Positions 36,862 through 46,551 of a stretch of 64,000 nucleotides of DNA are shown in pieces (the first letter of the stretch is position 1; every line of letters begins with the position of its first letter). Under the pieces are notes generated by a model. It was not told where the DNA came from and did no database searches. It saw nothing but the letters and a program-made list of their open reading frames with translations. Both the position numbers and the translations under genes were made by a program. Source of the DNA: Planctomycetota bacterium (GTDB taxonomy: Bacteria > Planctomycetota > Planctomycetia > Pirellulales > Lacipirellulaceae); NCBI GenBank assembly GCA_024278955.1, contig JAJRSE010000142.1, positions 1 to 64,000 on the forward strand. The letters run 5' to 3'.

Positions 36862-37947
36862 TTAGAGTGAGGTAGCTCGCCCCACAGCTTGGGGTAATGG
36901 GGCCTTGCTAGAATTTGCATCTCTTTTAGTCTTCAAATTGCTTGGCAAGAGCCCACTCTGAGTCATCTCGTGAAATAGTTCTTTGAAGAAATTTTTGCGT
37001 CGGTCAAATCGAAACTCTGAGTCGATGCGAGCCGCTGCTGATTTACCGACTTCCCTGGCGTGTTCTGGATCGCGTAACGCATGGATTAAGGACTTTGCAA
37101 TTGCCTCTGGCGACTCGTTTTCGACGTAGTACCCCCACTCACCAACCACTTCTGGAATGGCTGTCTTTCGATTTACTATAACCGGCGCTCCACAGGCCAT
37201 CGCTTCAGCAATTGCCAAGCCGAATCCTTCGTGATGTGAACATTGAAAGTAAGCACCACATTTTTGCATGTACTGAATTTTAAGCTCCTTGGAAATTTTA
37301 CCCATAAAATCGATGGCTTCAAAAATCCCCAGGTCCTTAGCTCTGCGCTGGAGCACTGCTTGACCATCCATGGGTTCACCTGCGAGTGCTAATTTTGCAT
37401 TCGGAATCTCACGTAGGACGATTGCGAAAGCATCAATCAGTTCGGGTAGCATCTTTCGTTTCATGTTGGGGGTGTTTTTCCAAGCGACGTTAAAGATGAG
37501 TTCTGGAAATTCACGTGAATTTTTTGGATTCGCTAATTTGTATTCATCCATCACAATATGCGGACAGTAAAGCGGTTTGACTAGTCGCATCATTGCAGAA
37601 AGTTTGCTAATCATATACTTGCTCACAAACACGTTTCTGTCGGAAAATCGCATTCCCCATCGAACGAGCAATCGGTGATACCAAGGCTCTTTTTCATAGA
37701 TGTCTGGTTCAAGCGATCCCGTGACACAAATAGGTAATCCTCGCATTTTCAATATGGGGCCAACAAGCCAAAGCCAACTCCACCACCACAGAAAAACGAG
37801 GTCTGTTTTTCGAGGTACTTCCCGCAGTCGAGTTGCAATCGTTACCTCATGCCCCAACGCCCTGAGTATTTCAATATCTTGCCGATAAAATTCGGTTGTC
37901 ATAATTCGGCTGTGCTGGAGGCGATAGGCAAGGAATGTGATGTGCAT
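36862..37947 (-). CDS. Glycosyltransferase family 4
   Basis: This 361-residue GT-B enzyme has the retaining-family C-terminal motif HHEGFGLAIAEAMACGAPVI (EX7E) that binds the nucleotide-sugar donor. It transfers one sugar of the repeat unit on the cytoplasmic side, with donor and acceptor unknown. It is the last gene of the minus-strand polysaccharide set and follows the GT2 gene by 42 bases. Confidence 0.88.
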   Translation of the reverse strand: MHITFLAYRLQHSRIMTTEFYRQDIEILRALGHEVTIATRLREVPRKTDLVFLWWWSWLWLVGPILKMRGLPICVTGSLEPDIYEKEPWYHRLLVRWGMRFSDRNVFVSKYMISKLSAMMRLVKPLYCPHIVMDEYKLANPKNSREFPELIFNVAWKNTPNMKRKMLPELIDAFAIVLREIPNAKLALAGEPMDGQAVLQRRAKDLGIFEAIDFMGKISKELKIQYMQKCGAYFQCSHHEGFGLAIAEAMACGAPVIVNRKTAIPEVVGEWGYYVENESPEAIAKSLIHALRDPEHAREVGKSAAARIDSEFRFDRRKNFFKELFHEMTQSGLLPSNLKTKRDANSSKAPLPQAVGRATSL

Positions 37948-37989
37948 TTTAGATTTTCTGTTATGAAATTTTGTTAATCGAATGAGCGA

Positions 37990-38979
37990 TCATTGAAAAG
38001 CGTTTTTAAGCGCTTCCCGAAGCGGAAGCCCGCCTGCGCCACATCGTCTCGAAACTCGTTGAAGTCCTTGTTGGACCAGTGAAAACGCTGCGGAATGAAG
38101 ATCAATGCCATATTCGCGAAGCAAGCGACGATGAATCATGGCGGAATTGAAGCGTCCGTGCAAGATTGACTTGAGTGCATACCACAAGCACCTACCGCCC
38201 ATTTGTTTCACCATTGGTTCGAGTGGACTAGAGCACTGTGAATACATACTTTTGCGTCGCCGAACGACTTCGAACTGACCCCGCATGTAGAGACCTTTCC
38301 AGAAAAGGTCGAAACTAGCTCGACAGTCGTGTTCAACGACAGCACAGCCCGAGTGATCGAGAAAGCAAGCGTCTCCATATTCCAGCATTCGCAGCCAGAA
38401 ATCAACGTCCGCTAGGCCATTTAATGAATCATCAAACTGCCCTGCCTTGAGGGCTGAGCTGCGTCGAAGCAATAGGCCGGATGGGAAGTTGAAAGGATTG
38501 AAACCATAATTTGCAAAACACCATGCCGTAAGCCAAATCGTTTTCTGCCCCGAATAAACGCCTGGGGGCACTACGGATTTAGATGCACGAAGGAGATGGC
38601 CTTTTGGATGAATGTGATAGCAGTTTGTCGAAACGATGGCAATGTTTGGATTTCCCTGCATTGCCTGAGCCTCACGTGCAAGAGTGCCTGGCAGCAACAA
38701 GTCGTCTGAGCAAAGAAACCGAAGATGTTCTCCAGTGGCTAATTCCAAGCATCGATTAAAGTTTCCGAACATCCCAAGATTTTGAGAATTCCGAAAGCAC
38801 TTTAAGCGTGGTTCCTTCATGGCTCGAATGGTGTTCCAAGTGTCATCTGTCGAGCAATTGTCAACTACAAGTATCTCGAGCGGAGCATAGTCCTGCTGCA
38901 ACGCCGATTCGATGGCAGCTACGACAAGCTCTGCACGATTATATACGGGAATACAAACGCTGACTGTGGGTTGTGCCAT
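37990..38979 (-). CDS. Glycosyltransferase family 2
   Basis: This 329-residue inverting GT-A enzyme has the family start VSVCIPVYNRAELVVAAIES, the nucleotide-binding VDNCSTDDTW and the DxD-like LCSDDLLLPG. It is a predicted transferase of one repeat-unit sugar. Its start lies 41 bases inside the 3' end of the polymerase gene, so the two are likely coupled. Confidence 0.88.
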   Translation of the reverse strand: MAQPTVSVCIPVYNRAELVVAAIESALQQDYAPLEILVVDNCSTDDTWNTIRAMKEPRLKCFRNSQNLGMFGNFNRCLELATGEHLRFLCSDDLLLPGTLAREAQAMQGNPNIAIVSTNCYHIHPKGHLLRASKSVVPPGVYSGQKTIWLTAWCFANYGFNPFNFPSGLLLRRSSALKAGQFDDSLNGLADVDFWLRMLEYGDACFLDHSGCAVVEHDCRASFDLFWKGLYMRGQFEVVRRRKSMYSQCSSPLEPMVKQMGGRCLWYALKSILHGRFNSAMIHRRLLREYGIDLHSAAFSLVQQGLQRVSRRCGAGGLPLREALKNAFQ

Positions 38980-40399
38980 AAGTAGATATTTTGGAGTGAT
39001 GATTCCTTGGCGATACCGAGCAACGCACTCTTACCGCTTCCAAGGGGCATATAAAGTAGAGTATCAGAAGAGCAGGTAAGGATTGAAACCAGCCTAATAA
39101 TAAATGATGCAAGAACGACCCTTCAAAGAAAGTGATGATTTGAATTGCCACAATGCCCACAACAAAAAAAAGTCGCGTAGGAGGTGAAATGCATAATTGT
39201 TGAATGATGGCACATCCAACACCGAGTACTATCGCAGCTGCAAAAATCCCGAACACACCGAAATTTCCATAGGCGTCAGTGAGCATGCAGCTAGGGTAGT
39301 CCACGAGGCTTATCCCAGCATATTCATACATTAAGGAGTACTTAGGGCTCGTCCCCATACTTGCTTTCACTTCACGCGCGGCCTCTGGATCCCAGAGATA
39401 GCCAAACGTTGCAAGGATACTGGGATACCAGGAGGAGCCATGCGAGTACCCCGTCCTTGCTAGTTCGGGGGCCATTTTTGTGATCAAACTAAGGCCATCC
39501 AAACGATTTGAGATGTCCTCTATTGCATCATCTGTTCCAGTGCTGCTAACTCGAGTGTACACCAATGAGATGTCGAATGTTTCTGAAAAACTTCCTTGCC
39601 AGAGCGCGCGGAAGTTGAGCGTAAAATTCAACCCGATGAGAAGAAGCATAGCCATGACCACCTTTTGCCATGGAATTTGAATTCGGTATTTCTTCCCCTC
39701 ACGAACATTACATGCGAGACTAACAAGCCAAAGTAAAGCAAACGTGTTCATTAATTGAAAACGGCTATTTATTGCCGTAACGACGACTTGCACGCTGAAG
39801 GTAAGCAAAAAACCAAGCCAAGCAGATTTTCTCTGCCGACCTTCTCGACTACAGCGAAACGTAATGTAGCTAGCAAGCACCAGAGAAAGTAGAAGTCGGT
39901 CGTACGTACGAACCGACCAAAAAACTAATGTGGGAAGACTGAGATAAGCCTCTGACAAGGCACCATGCCCGATGCGCCGAAAGAGAAGACCGAAGTAGGC
40001 CAACGTGAGAAGATAAGCCAATGGGCTTATCAAGCAGAAAATATTGAAGAATGTTAGTCGGAAACGATTGACGGTTAAAGTCGAATTGCCCATTCTGCGC
40101 CGCCAGGAGTTCCCAGCAGTACGATAACTGATTAAGAAAATTGGAAGGAAAACGACAAGGCAAAGGCCCTGGAGATAGAGATACCATCCTCCCAAATCTG
40201 TGCCTCTGCCCCCACTTGAGTAAATCGAATAAGTAGGCGCAATAAAGCAATAGATAAGCAACTGGAAAGAAAGGACGTAATACAACGGATGCTTACGAAC
40301 TGGCAGCACTCCGATGGATGCCAACACCATGCCTACAGCTGCAAGAGAAATAAGGAGATGGAAAAACAAGGGCATGAAATTTGTGTTTCCTCGAATCAC
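38939..40399 (-). CDS. wzy: O-antigen/EPS polymerase (Wzy-like)
   Basis: The 486-residue integral membrane protein has about 10-12 hydrophobic segments and no enzyme motif, as is normal for Wzy. It is identified by topology and by its place between the flippase and glycosyltransferase genes. ATG 40375 (MPLFFHLLISLAAVGM) is a good alternative start. It would join repeat units on the outer face of the inner membrane. A second polymerase/ligase-like gene begins at 61958. Confidence 0.75.
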   Translation of the reverse strand: MIRGNTNFMPLFFHLLISLAAVGMVLASIGVLPVRKHPLYYVLSFQLLIYCFIAPTYSIYSSGGRGTDLGGWYLYLQGLCLVVFLPIFLISYRTAGNSWRRRMGNSTLTVNRFRLTFFNIFCLISPLAYLLTLAYFGLLFRRIGHGALSEAYLSLPTLVFWSVRTYDRLLLSLVLASYITFRCSREGRQRKSAWLGFLLTFSVQVVVTAINSRFQLMNTFALLWLVSLACNVREGKKYRIQIPWQKVVMAMLLLIGLNFTLNFRALWQGSFSETFDISLVYTRVSSTGTDDAIEDISNRLDGLSLITKMAPELARTGYSHGSSWYPSILATFGYLWDPEAAREVKASMGTSPKYSLMYEYAGISLVDYPSCMLTDAYGNFGVFGIFAAAIVLGVGCAIIQQLCISPPTRLFFVVGIVAIQIITFFEGSFLHHLLLGWFQSLPALLILYFICPLEAVRVRCSVSPRNHHSKISTYGTTHSQRLYSRI

Positions 40400-40535
40400 C
40401 CAGGATTGGCTTCTGTCATGCTCTCAGGAACGAGTGGAAGGAGTTTTGAGTCCACACGCTCAGGGCTCGCGGAAACTGTAAGTAAGAGTTCAACATGCGT
40501 CAACGGAGATGCCACACTGCTGTCACTGCTGTCTC

Positions 40536-41399
40536 CTATGGCGTTTTCGTACCAATGCGGGAATGCCTGAATCGATTGTAGAGCAATATGCAAGATTGAC
40601 GGTCTTTTGCACTAAGCACAGCAAACCACGCGAGTAGTACCGTTGCAGCCATGGCTACCAGTGAAGCAGCAAGTCGGACGTCCAGACGAGGGATCTCAGC
40701 AGTGTAAGCAGCGACAAGAATGGTAAAAACGAAAAATCCTATTGGGCGAACAAGTAGCTGATTTAAGTAGCTTTTCTTATTTAACGAAAGGGCGTTGCGG
40801 CATAAAAACGGCATTCCAATATTACTGACCAAGGTAGCTGCAAAAATACCGGCGGTTACTCCGACAGTCGGATCCTCAAAAACAGAGGCAAAAGCCCCAC
40901 CCAAAGCTAATGTCAAAATGGACTTGATAACCAAAAACAAGGCGAGCCTTCGATGTAAATTCAGTACGACTAACAAATTGACGGACGCGATAAATAGAGC
41001 GTCGATAAGAAATGCACCTGCAATGAATATCAACGCAGACATTCCAGGGAAGCATGGACGATCGAGCCACCAATTGATGAAAGGCTCTGCAAGTGGAACG
41101 CCGGCAACTACAATCAGGCCTGCGAGCGAGCAGGTGATGTTTGTACTGACCTGAGCAGCATACTGGATGTGGGCTTCTTTGTTTTGAGCCTTCCATAAAA
41201 GCACGTAGGGTTGCATGGATCGTGATACGGTGGACACAAGCGACCATCCGGCAACACGAAACATGTTGCTAAGGAAAAACATGGAAGGCACCGATGCCAG
41301 AGAAACATACTTTGCGACAAGTAAGTTCATTGCGGTACGATCCAGTAAATACGAACCGCTAATCAAAAAAAAAACCCGGAGTTGACTGCAAGCGGCCAC
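40536..41399 (-). CDS. wzx: Wzx flippase, C-terminal part after a frame break
   Basis: This frame continues the flippase begun in 41363-42196. Past the T10 tract (41365-41374 on the plus strand as A10) it reads FLISGSYLLDRTAMNLLVA and then six or more further membrane helices, completing the expected 12 or more. The first 8 residues from the nominal start are only the out-of-frame overlap. Adding one T would fuse both parts into a protein of about 553 residues. See the N-terminal entry. Confidence 0.75.
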   Translation of the reverse strand: MAACSQLRVFFLISGSYLLDRTAMNLLVAKYVSLASVPSMFFLSNMFRVAGWSLVSTVSRSMQPYVLLWKAQNKEAHIQYAAQVSTNITCSLAGLIVVAGVPLAEPFINWWLDRPCFPGMSALIFIAGAFLIDALFIASVNLLVVLNLHRRLALFLVIKSILTLALGGAFASVFEDPTVGVTAGIFAATLVSNIGMPFLCRNALSLNKKSYLNQLLVRPIGFFVFTILVAAYTAEIPRLDVRLAASLVAMAATVLLAWFAVLSAKDRQSCILLYNRFRHSRIGTKTP

Positions 41400-42196
41400 A
41401 GTTGTTCAGAACGATAAGCGGATAAGCGGAGCTTTGTCCAGGGATGGGTTTTTGTGAGAAGAAAATACATTGCAATGGTTGTCACCAAAAGCAAGGCATT
41501 GGCTAAGACCGTAACACCAATCAGCCCCGTTCCTGCGACCGCAGCCAGAGCGGTCCCCAATGCGACTATGATTGTTGCTCCCATTTCGCACATCAAGCGG
41601 AGAGGCAAATTTCGCAATCCAGTCAACATCGCCGGAAACACCAAGTAGGGTATTCGTGCGAGCGCTAGGATTGTTGTAATGGCAAGGCATGTGATGAACA
41701 ACGGCCCATTACTGATATCGGACTTTGCTAGCAACCAATCGCTCACAGGGAGAAAAGCAAGGCATAGCAGCGCAATCACGCAAGTCGGAATCACCAACAT
41801 CCAGTACAGCACGTGGGCTGTTGTCTGGATTTGGCACACGCTATCGAAGTCTCCTTTGGCGAAGGCGCTGCCTACACTATTAATAACCGTTTGCCCTAAA
41901 CCTGCCTCGGAAAGGCAGAGAAACATCGTTACGCTGCTAACAGTAATCCAAAGTGCATAGTGCTCTTCACCAAGAGCGGTAATCAGCACAGGCATCAGAG
42001 CAAAGGTTACGCCACTCCGAATGAATATGCTTGCTATCGACAGAATGCTAGCAAACAAAGTCCCTTTTGCAGCGGAATCGTTATGCTCTGGAGTCGGAGC
42101 AGAGACAGTATCCTCTGAACGCTGAGGGCGTAAGCCCTTAGAGTCTTTGCCCGCGTCTTGAGCAATCCCCATTGTTAAGTCACTTTCCTCTGGCAT
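41363..42196 (-). CDS. wzx: Wzx flippase (polysaccharide biosynthesis protein), N-terminal part
   Basis: The 277 residues carry an N-terminal soluble stretch (1-45) and about six membrane helices of the MOP/PST flippase family (for example LITALGEEHYALWITVSSVT and FLCLSEAGLGQTVINSVGSA). The frame ends at GGG-T10-GA, giving NSGFFF and a stop. The rest of the protein follows in another frame (40536-41374). Wzx moves lipid-linked repeat units across the inner membrane. Either the gene is broken, phase variable, rescued by slippage, or the base count is a sequencing error. Confidence 0.8.
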   Translation of the reverse strand: MPEESDLTMGIAQDAGKDSKGLRPQRSEDTVSAPTPEHNDSAAKGTLFASILSIASIFIRSGVTFALMPVLITALGEEHYALWITVSSVTMFLCLSEAGLGQTVINSVGSAFAKGDFDSVCQIQTTAHVLYWMLVIPTCVIALLCLAFLPVSDWLLAKSDISNGPLFITCLAITTILALARIPYLVFPAMLTGLRNLPLRLMCEMGATIIVALGTALAAVAGTGLIGVTVLANALLLVTTIAMYFLLTKTHPWTKLRLSAYRSEQLWPLAVNSGFFF

Positions 42197-42226
42197 TTTT
42201 TTATCATCTCCGATGCGAACAGCGAC

Positions 42227-43147
42227 TCACTTTGCTGCAGCCAGGGCTTGTCTCATCCGACAGGTACGGTCGATTCCTTCAAAAAGACCAACTTTTGCCG
42301 CCCAACCGGGCACAGGAACGCCAGTATTCCAAGTCTGCAGAACCTCGCGGGGCGAATAAGTACGCTTGCCCCAATCAATATTCAACTTGCACCCAAGCAC
42401 TTGCTCATAGGTAGAGGCTAAGTCACGAAGCGACAAGGGCATCTCTGACGAGACAGTATACCGGAGATGTTTTTGGAAAGGCATTTCTGCAACACACTCC
42501 GCAGCTGCACAAAAGGCGTCGAGGACATCATCTAGATAGACAAGGTCTATCAACTGTTCGCCGGCCGTCATGGCTATCGGCTGCTGCGTCTCTTCCGCAC
42601 GATGGAATACCGAGAACAGTTTTTGTCGAGGATCTCCTGGCCCATAGGTATCGAATAACTTGAGCGTCACAACCCGCAATTGCTGGGCCTCTACGTAGTA
42701 TTGCAACACGGCTTCGAAGGCCTGCTTTGTCGCGGCGTACAAATTCACAGGCGAATAGCTTTGATTCTGATAGTGTTCCCAGGAAGTCCCTGTGTTGACT
42801 AATTGCTTGCATTCGCTGCAGGCCATCGCCTCAGCAAGGTGTGAGCCAAATAGAATATTACTCTCGAAAATTTCCTGAATATCCTGAGGCTTATGGCGAG
42901 AAATAAACCGAGAGGCAAGGTGAAACACAAGATCAGGAGCCCTCGATTCCATGGCACACTGGAGACTACTGACAGTCCCGTCATACGGATGTACAGAGAC
43001 CTGATTGCGAATGTCTTTAATGCAAGACAGATCGGAACTCGGCCGGGTAATGATTCCAACATCCCATGTTTTTTCCTGAACTAATCGTCTGGCAAGATGA
43101 GATCCAATAAATCCAGTGGCACCAGAAATGAGTACGCTTTGTGTCAT
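42227..43147 (-). CDS. NAD(P)-dependent sugar reductase/epimerase (SDR)
   Basis: 306 residues with Rossmann motif SGATGFIGSHLA (GXXGXXG) and the catalytic YAATK (YX3K), with TSWEH upstream. It sits directly after the RmlC-like gene (ATGA overlap) in a CDP-3,6-dideoxyhexose set. By position it is the final 4-ketoreductase, as AscF or RfbJ. The exact product (ascarylose, abequose, paratose) cannot be read from the sequence. Confidence 0.8.
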   Translation of the reverse strand: MTQSVLISGATGFIGSHLARRLVQEKTWDVGIITRPSSDLSCIKDIRNQVSVHPYDGTVSSLQCAMESRAPDLVFHLASRFISRHKPQDIQEIFESNILFGSHLAEAMACSECKQLVNTGTSWEHYQNQSYSPVNLYAATKQAFEAVLQYYVEAQQLRVVTLKLFDTYGPGDPRQKLFSVFHRAEETQQPIAMTAGEQLIDLVYLDDVLDAFCAAAECVAEMPFQKHLRYTVSSEMPLSLRDLASTYEQVLGCKLNIDWGKRTYSPREVLQTWNTGVPVPGWAAKVGLFEGIDRTCRMRQALAAAK

Positions 43148-43716
43148 GATGCCTTCCTCGAAGGATTGGATTGAAACACAAAAGGGCTTTCGTACTCTTG
43201 TAATTTTGGAAGTTGTTGGTCACGCTGCGAAACTGTGGGGCTAGCAGTTGGCCATTGAATTCCTGCGGAGTTCCATCGAATTCCTTGATCGTGGTCTGGA
43301 CTGTAGACCGAAGTTACATTGTAGACCAGCAGCGCACTCGAGCTTTTTGCATAAAAACCGTGAGCAATTCCCTGAGGCAAATAGAGAGCATTTCCTTTGT
43401 CGGCAGCCAGGTCGATCGAAAGGTGTTCACCAAAAGTAGGCGAACCTTTCCGAAGGTCCAAAAAAACATCGAGTACGTCGCCTTGAACAGAATAAATTAG
43501 TTTTGCGTGACTGGCTGGAGGAGTCTGGAAATGTAATCCGCGTATTACCCCTTCCTTCGATTCTGAAAAGTATTGCTCTCGAAAATCCGTCTCCAAAGAG
43601 TGTCGTTTGAATTGATCGTAGTGAAACGACTTAACGAAACGCCCCCTTTTGTCGTTGGTTTGCTGCATAAGTATTTCAAAGCAGCCTGGTATTTGGAGTG
43701 ATCGGATATCCATCAT
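43144..43716 (-). CDS. RmlC-like nucleotide-sugar epimerase (cupin)
   Basis: The 190-residue protein is of the dTDP-4-dehydrorhamnose 3,5-epimerase family: GVIRGLHFQTPPASHAKLIY with the catalytic His, VLDVFLDLRKGSPTFGEH and ALYLPQGIAHGFYA. RmlA, RmlB and RmlD are absent, while the CDP-glucose pathway genes rfbF, rfbG and rfbH lie just upstream. This points to a CDP-4-keto-3,6-dideoxyhexose 5-epimerase like AscE. It overlaps the SDR gene by 4 bases. Confidence 0.82.
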   Translation of the reverse strand: MMDIRSLQIPGCFEILMQQTNDKRGRFVKSFHYDQFKRHSLETDFREQYFSESKEGVIRGLHFQTPPASHAKLIYSVQGDVLDVFLDLRKGSPTFGEHLSIDLAADKGNALYLPQGIAHGFYAKSSSALLVYNVTSVYSPDHDQGIRWNSAGIQWPTASPTVSQRDQQLPKLQEYESPFVFQSNPSRKAS

Positions 43717-43741
43717 CGTTTCTTGATCGGTCTAGGAGGAG

Positions 43742-45178
43742 TTAGGCCACTAACATACTTTGGCTCTTGCAGAAATCGAGAATCACTTCAGAGACATATT
43801 CAAGCGATTCTTCTGTTAACCCAGGATAAACGCCCACAAACATTGCTTGGTTCATGATTTCGTCAGCCCCCAGCAGGTCTCCGATAACCCGAAATGGCGG
43901 ACCATCGACACTTTTTCCACTTTCTTCAAATTGGCGTTTCAGGTGTACAAACACAGGCTGGCGAACAAGATTTCCCCCGAACAGCATACGGTTGCCAATG
44001 TTTCGGCGTTCTAATTCTTGAGCTAGATCGGTACGAGAAAATGGCGCCGAGGGCTTTACTAAGAGGTAGAATCCGAACCAGCTTGGGTCGGTTTGAGGCG
44101 AGCCGGGCTTCCATTGAAATCCTTCCGGCGACCAGCTTGTCGCATGCGTTGGCAACATGAAGTCAAAAAATTCTTCAGCGGGTACCAGTAATCGGCGCAA
44201 TGTATTCCAGTTGTTTCTCCGAGCTTCTCCAAAACCCGGCAGCTTCTTTAGTTGCACTCTTCCAATTGCTGCCTGAGGATCGATCGGCTTGAGGTTGTAT
44301 CCCAGATGGCTGTAGACATATTTGTGGTCATAGCCTTCTGGCAGTTCGCCCAATTGCCATTGAAAGCGTTTGCCGCAAGTATTGTCTTGCCCACTCGAAC
44401 ACCAGCAGTCGCGTCCCCAGTCACGAAAGGACTCGACCAGTAGCTTGAGTTTTGCATCTCGCACAATATTTACCGCCCCACCTTCACCAAGCGTGAGATG
44501 ATGGGGAGGATAAAAACTTTGCGTGCTTAGGTCGCCAAAGGTTCCCGTGAAACGATTGTCATAGCGACTTCCAAGAGCATCGCAATTGTCTTCAATCAAC
44601 CATAGGGCATGTTCGTTACAGAATTGGGTTACCGTTTCTAAATCAAACGGATTACCTAATGTGTGTGCGATGAAGACCGCCTTAGTCCGGCCCGAAACAA
44701 AAGCATCTTCTAGTTGCTCGACTCGGACGTTTCCGGTTTGCGGATCGCTATCCAGAAAAACGGGGATACAGCCATGCTGAATAATAGGACCTACAGTAGT
44801 CGGAAAGCCGACTGCTGCAGTAATGATTTCATCTTTCGGCTGGAGAGCACGTTCGCCCAATTTATGGGAAGTGAGGGAGGCGATCGCAACTAAGTTAGCC
44901 GAAGAGCCGCTATTTAAGAGCAAACTATTTCGAACACCAAGGAAGTCGGTCAATTCGCGTTCAAAACCAGCACCTTCTGGGCCAAGGGTTAGCCAGAAAT
45001 CAAGCATGCTACGAACTCCTGCAACTACCTCTTCCGAATCGTAGACTCGCCCGGCATACGGGACATGATCCTCGCCTGGGACAGAGGTTGAGAGCGTTAA
45101 CCGTTGCTCAACCAATTGGCGAGTTAGTTGAAGGATATTATCGAGGAGATCCGCCTGATTTTCATTTTCAGCAGTCAT
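43742..45178 (-). CDS. rfbH: CDP-4-dehydro-6-deoxyglucose 3-dehydrase (RfbH/E1)
   Basis: This PMP- and [2Fe-2S]-dependent enzyme removes the C3 hydroxyl of CDP-4-keto-6-deoxyglucose. The diagnostic motif FYPPHHLTLGEGGAV has His in place of the PLP-binding Lys of ordinary DegT aminotransferases. The Cys-rich DCWCSSGQDNTC provides candidate cluster ligands. From ATG 45178 the length is 478 residues, and the frame is open to 45301. The reductase partner (E3, AscD/RfbI) is not in the window. It lies 25 bases upstream of the RmlC-like gene. Confidence 0.93.
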   Translation of the reverse strand: MTAENENQADLLDNILQLTRQLVEQRLTLSTSVPGEDHVPYAGRVYDSEEVVAGVRSMLDFWLTLGPEGAGFERELTDFLGVRNSLLLNSGSSANLVAIASLTSHKLGERALQPKDEIITAAVGFPTTVGPIIQHGCIPVFLDSDPQTGNVRVEQLEDAFVSGRTKAVFIAHTLGNPFDLETVTQFCNEHALWLIEDNCDALGSRYDNRFTGTFGDLSTQSFYPPHHLTLGEGGAVNIVRDAKLKLLVESFRDWGRDCWCSSGQDNTCGKRFQWQLGELPEGYDHKYVYSHLGYNLKPIDPQAAIGRVQLKKLPGFGEARRNNWNTLRRLLVPAEEFFDFMLPTHATSWSPEGFQWKPGSPQTDPSWFGFYLLVKPSAPFSRTDLAQELERRNIGNRMLFGGNLVRQPVFVHLKRQFEESGKSVDGPPFRVIGDLLGADEIMNQAMFVGVYPGLTEESLEYVSEVILDFCKSQSMLVA

Positions 45179-45333
45179 GGAAATGTTTGTTAACCGTAGT
45201 GATAGACAATGGGTTCCCCGTCTCCTTAGAAGCTGAAGATAACGAAAAAAGAGGGGAGTAGAAGCGGGTTTGAAGGGATGGCGAAAGTCGGATTCCGTCA
45301 ATGCTTAGCGTCCAACTGACGAAACGATTATAG

Positions 45334-46488
45334 CTAGGCAGCGGGAGTGGACATTTGCATGCGGCTTGGTTTATTGACGCTCTTGGCTTGCGTGTCAGCC
45401 AACTGAATCGCGTCGGTCTTATATCTTTTTAGCTGCTTATCCGTTAAATCAATCATGTCTGTAGTACCCGAGTAATACGCTTGGTACCATTCGACAGACG
45501 AGCGAATTGTTTCACTAAAATCCCATACCGGTAGCCAATCCAGCTCAAGAGCGGCCTTGGAACAATCCAGTTTTAAGAGTGTTGCTTCATGCGGTTGATC
45601 TCTTTGAGTGTCGAATTCGATACGGCCTTGTCCCCAATCGGCGACAACTGCTTCCGCAAGTTGTCCAACACTGAAGTTGTGTGTTAGGTCTGGTCCAAAG
45701 TTCCATGCACTGGAAATTTTTTCTTCGCCGTCTTGCCCGAGCGTTTGGGCTAACTTCAAATAGCCAGAAAGAGGATCGAGCACATGCTGCCAAGGCCGAA
45801 TAGCTTTGGGATTTCGCAACTTGATTGGTTTGCTTGCTTGAATGCACTTCACAAGATCGACCATAATACGATCTTCTGACCAGTCTCCTCCGCCAAGTAC
45901 ATTTCCAGCTCGAGCACTAGCGACACCGGTGTTTTCTGGATTTTGAAAAAACGATCGGCAATAGGAGGAGGTCACTATTTCAGCTGCCCCTTTGCTTGCA
46001 CTGTAGGGATCTCTTCCGCCAAGGGAATCGTTTTCATGGTACCCTCGGTTCCACTCGTGGTTTTCGTAGCATTTGTCCGAGGTGACGACAACACAGGCAC
46101 GAACTTTACCAGTCAGCCTTATCACTTCCAGTAAATTGACCACTCCCCCCACATTGACATCAAAGGTGTTTTTGGGAGAGTGATAGGATTCTCGCACCAG
46201 CGCTTGCGCGGCAAGATGAAATACGTACTCTGGATTCTCTTTCTCAACAAGTTGCTCTAACGATTGAAAATCGCGAACATCGATTGAGTAATGCCGCATC
46301 CGATCTTGCAGTTTGAGGGCGGTAAAAAGATTCGGTTTTGTTTGAGACTCTAGCCCCACTCCTATCACTTCAGCACCCATGTGAAGCAGCCAATGACAGA
46401 GCCAAGCACCTTTGAATCCCGTATCTCCGGTAACAAGGACGCGAGAATTCAAAAACGTTTCTTCAAAAAACATACCGTGCTCCACCAC
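45334..46488 (-). CDS. rfbG: CDP-glucose 4,6-dehydratase (RfbG)
   Basis: This 384-residue SDR makes CDP-4-keto-6-deoxyglucose from CDP-glucose. Motifs are VLVTGDTGFKGAWLCHWL at the N-terminus, VTSDKCYENHEWNRGYHE, and DPYSASKGAAE with the catalytic YX3K. The length is slightly above the usual 360 because of a short polar C-terminal tail. It stands between rfbF and rfbH in pathway order. Confidence 0.94.
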   Translation of the reverse strand: MVEHGMFFEETFLNSRVLVTGDTGFKGAWLCHWLLHMGAEVIGVGLESQTKPNLFTALKLQDRMRHYSIDVRDFQSLEQLVEKENPEYVFHLAAQALVRESYHSPKNTFDVNVGGVVNLLEVIRLTGKVRACVVVTSDKCYENHEWNRGYHENDSLGGRDPYSASKGAAEIVTSSYCRSFFQNPENTGVASARAGNVLGGGDWSEDRIMVDLVKCIQASKPIKLRNPKAIRPWQHVLDPLSGYLKLAQTLGQDGEEKISSAWNFGPDLTHNFSVGQLAEAVVADWGQGRIEFDTQRDQPHEATLLKLDCSKAALELDWLPVWDFSETIRSSVEWYQAYYSGTTDMIDLTDKQLKRYKTDAIQLADTQAKSVNKPSRMQMSTPAA

Positions 46489-46551
46489 TTTTATAACAAA
46501 CGAAAGGCTCGCTCGCCCCAGAGTCCTTCCGGAAACATCCAGCGGCCTGAC

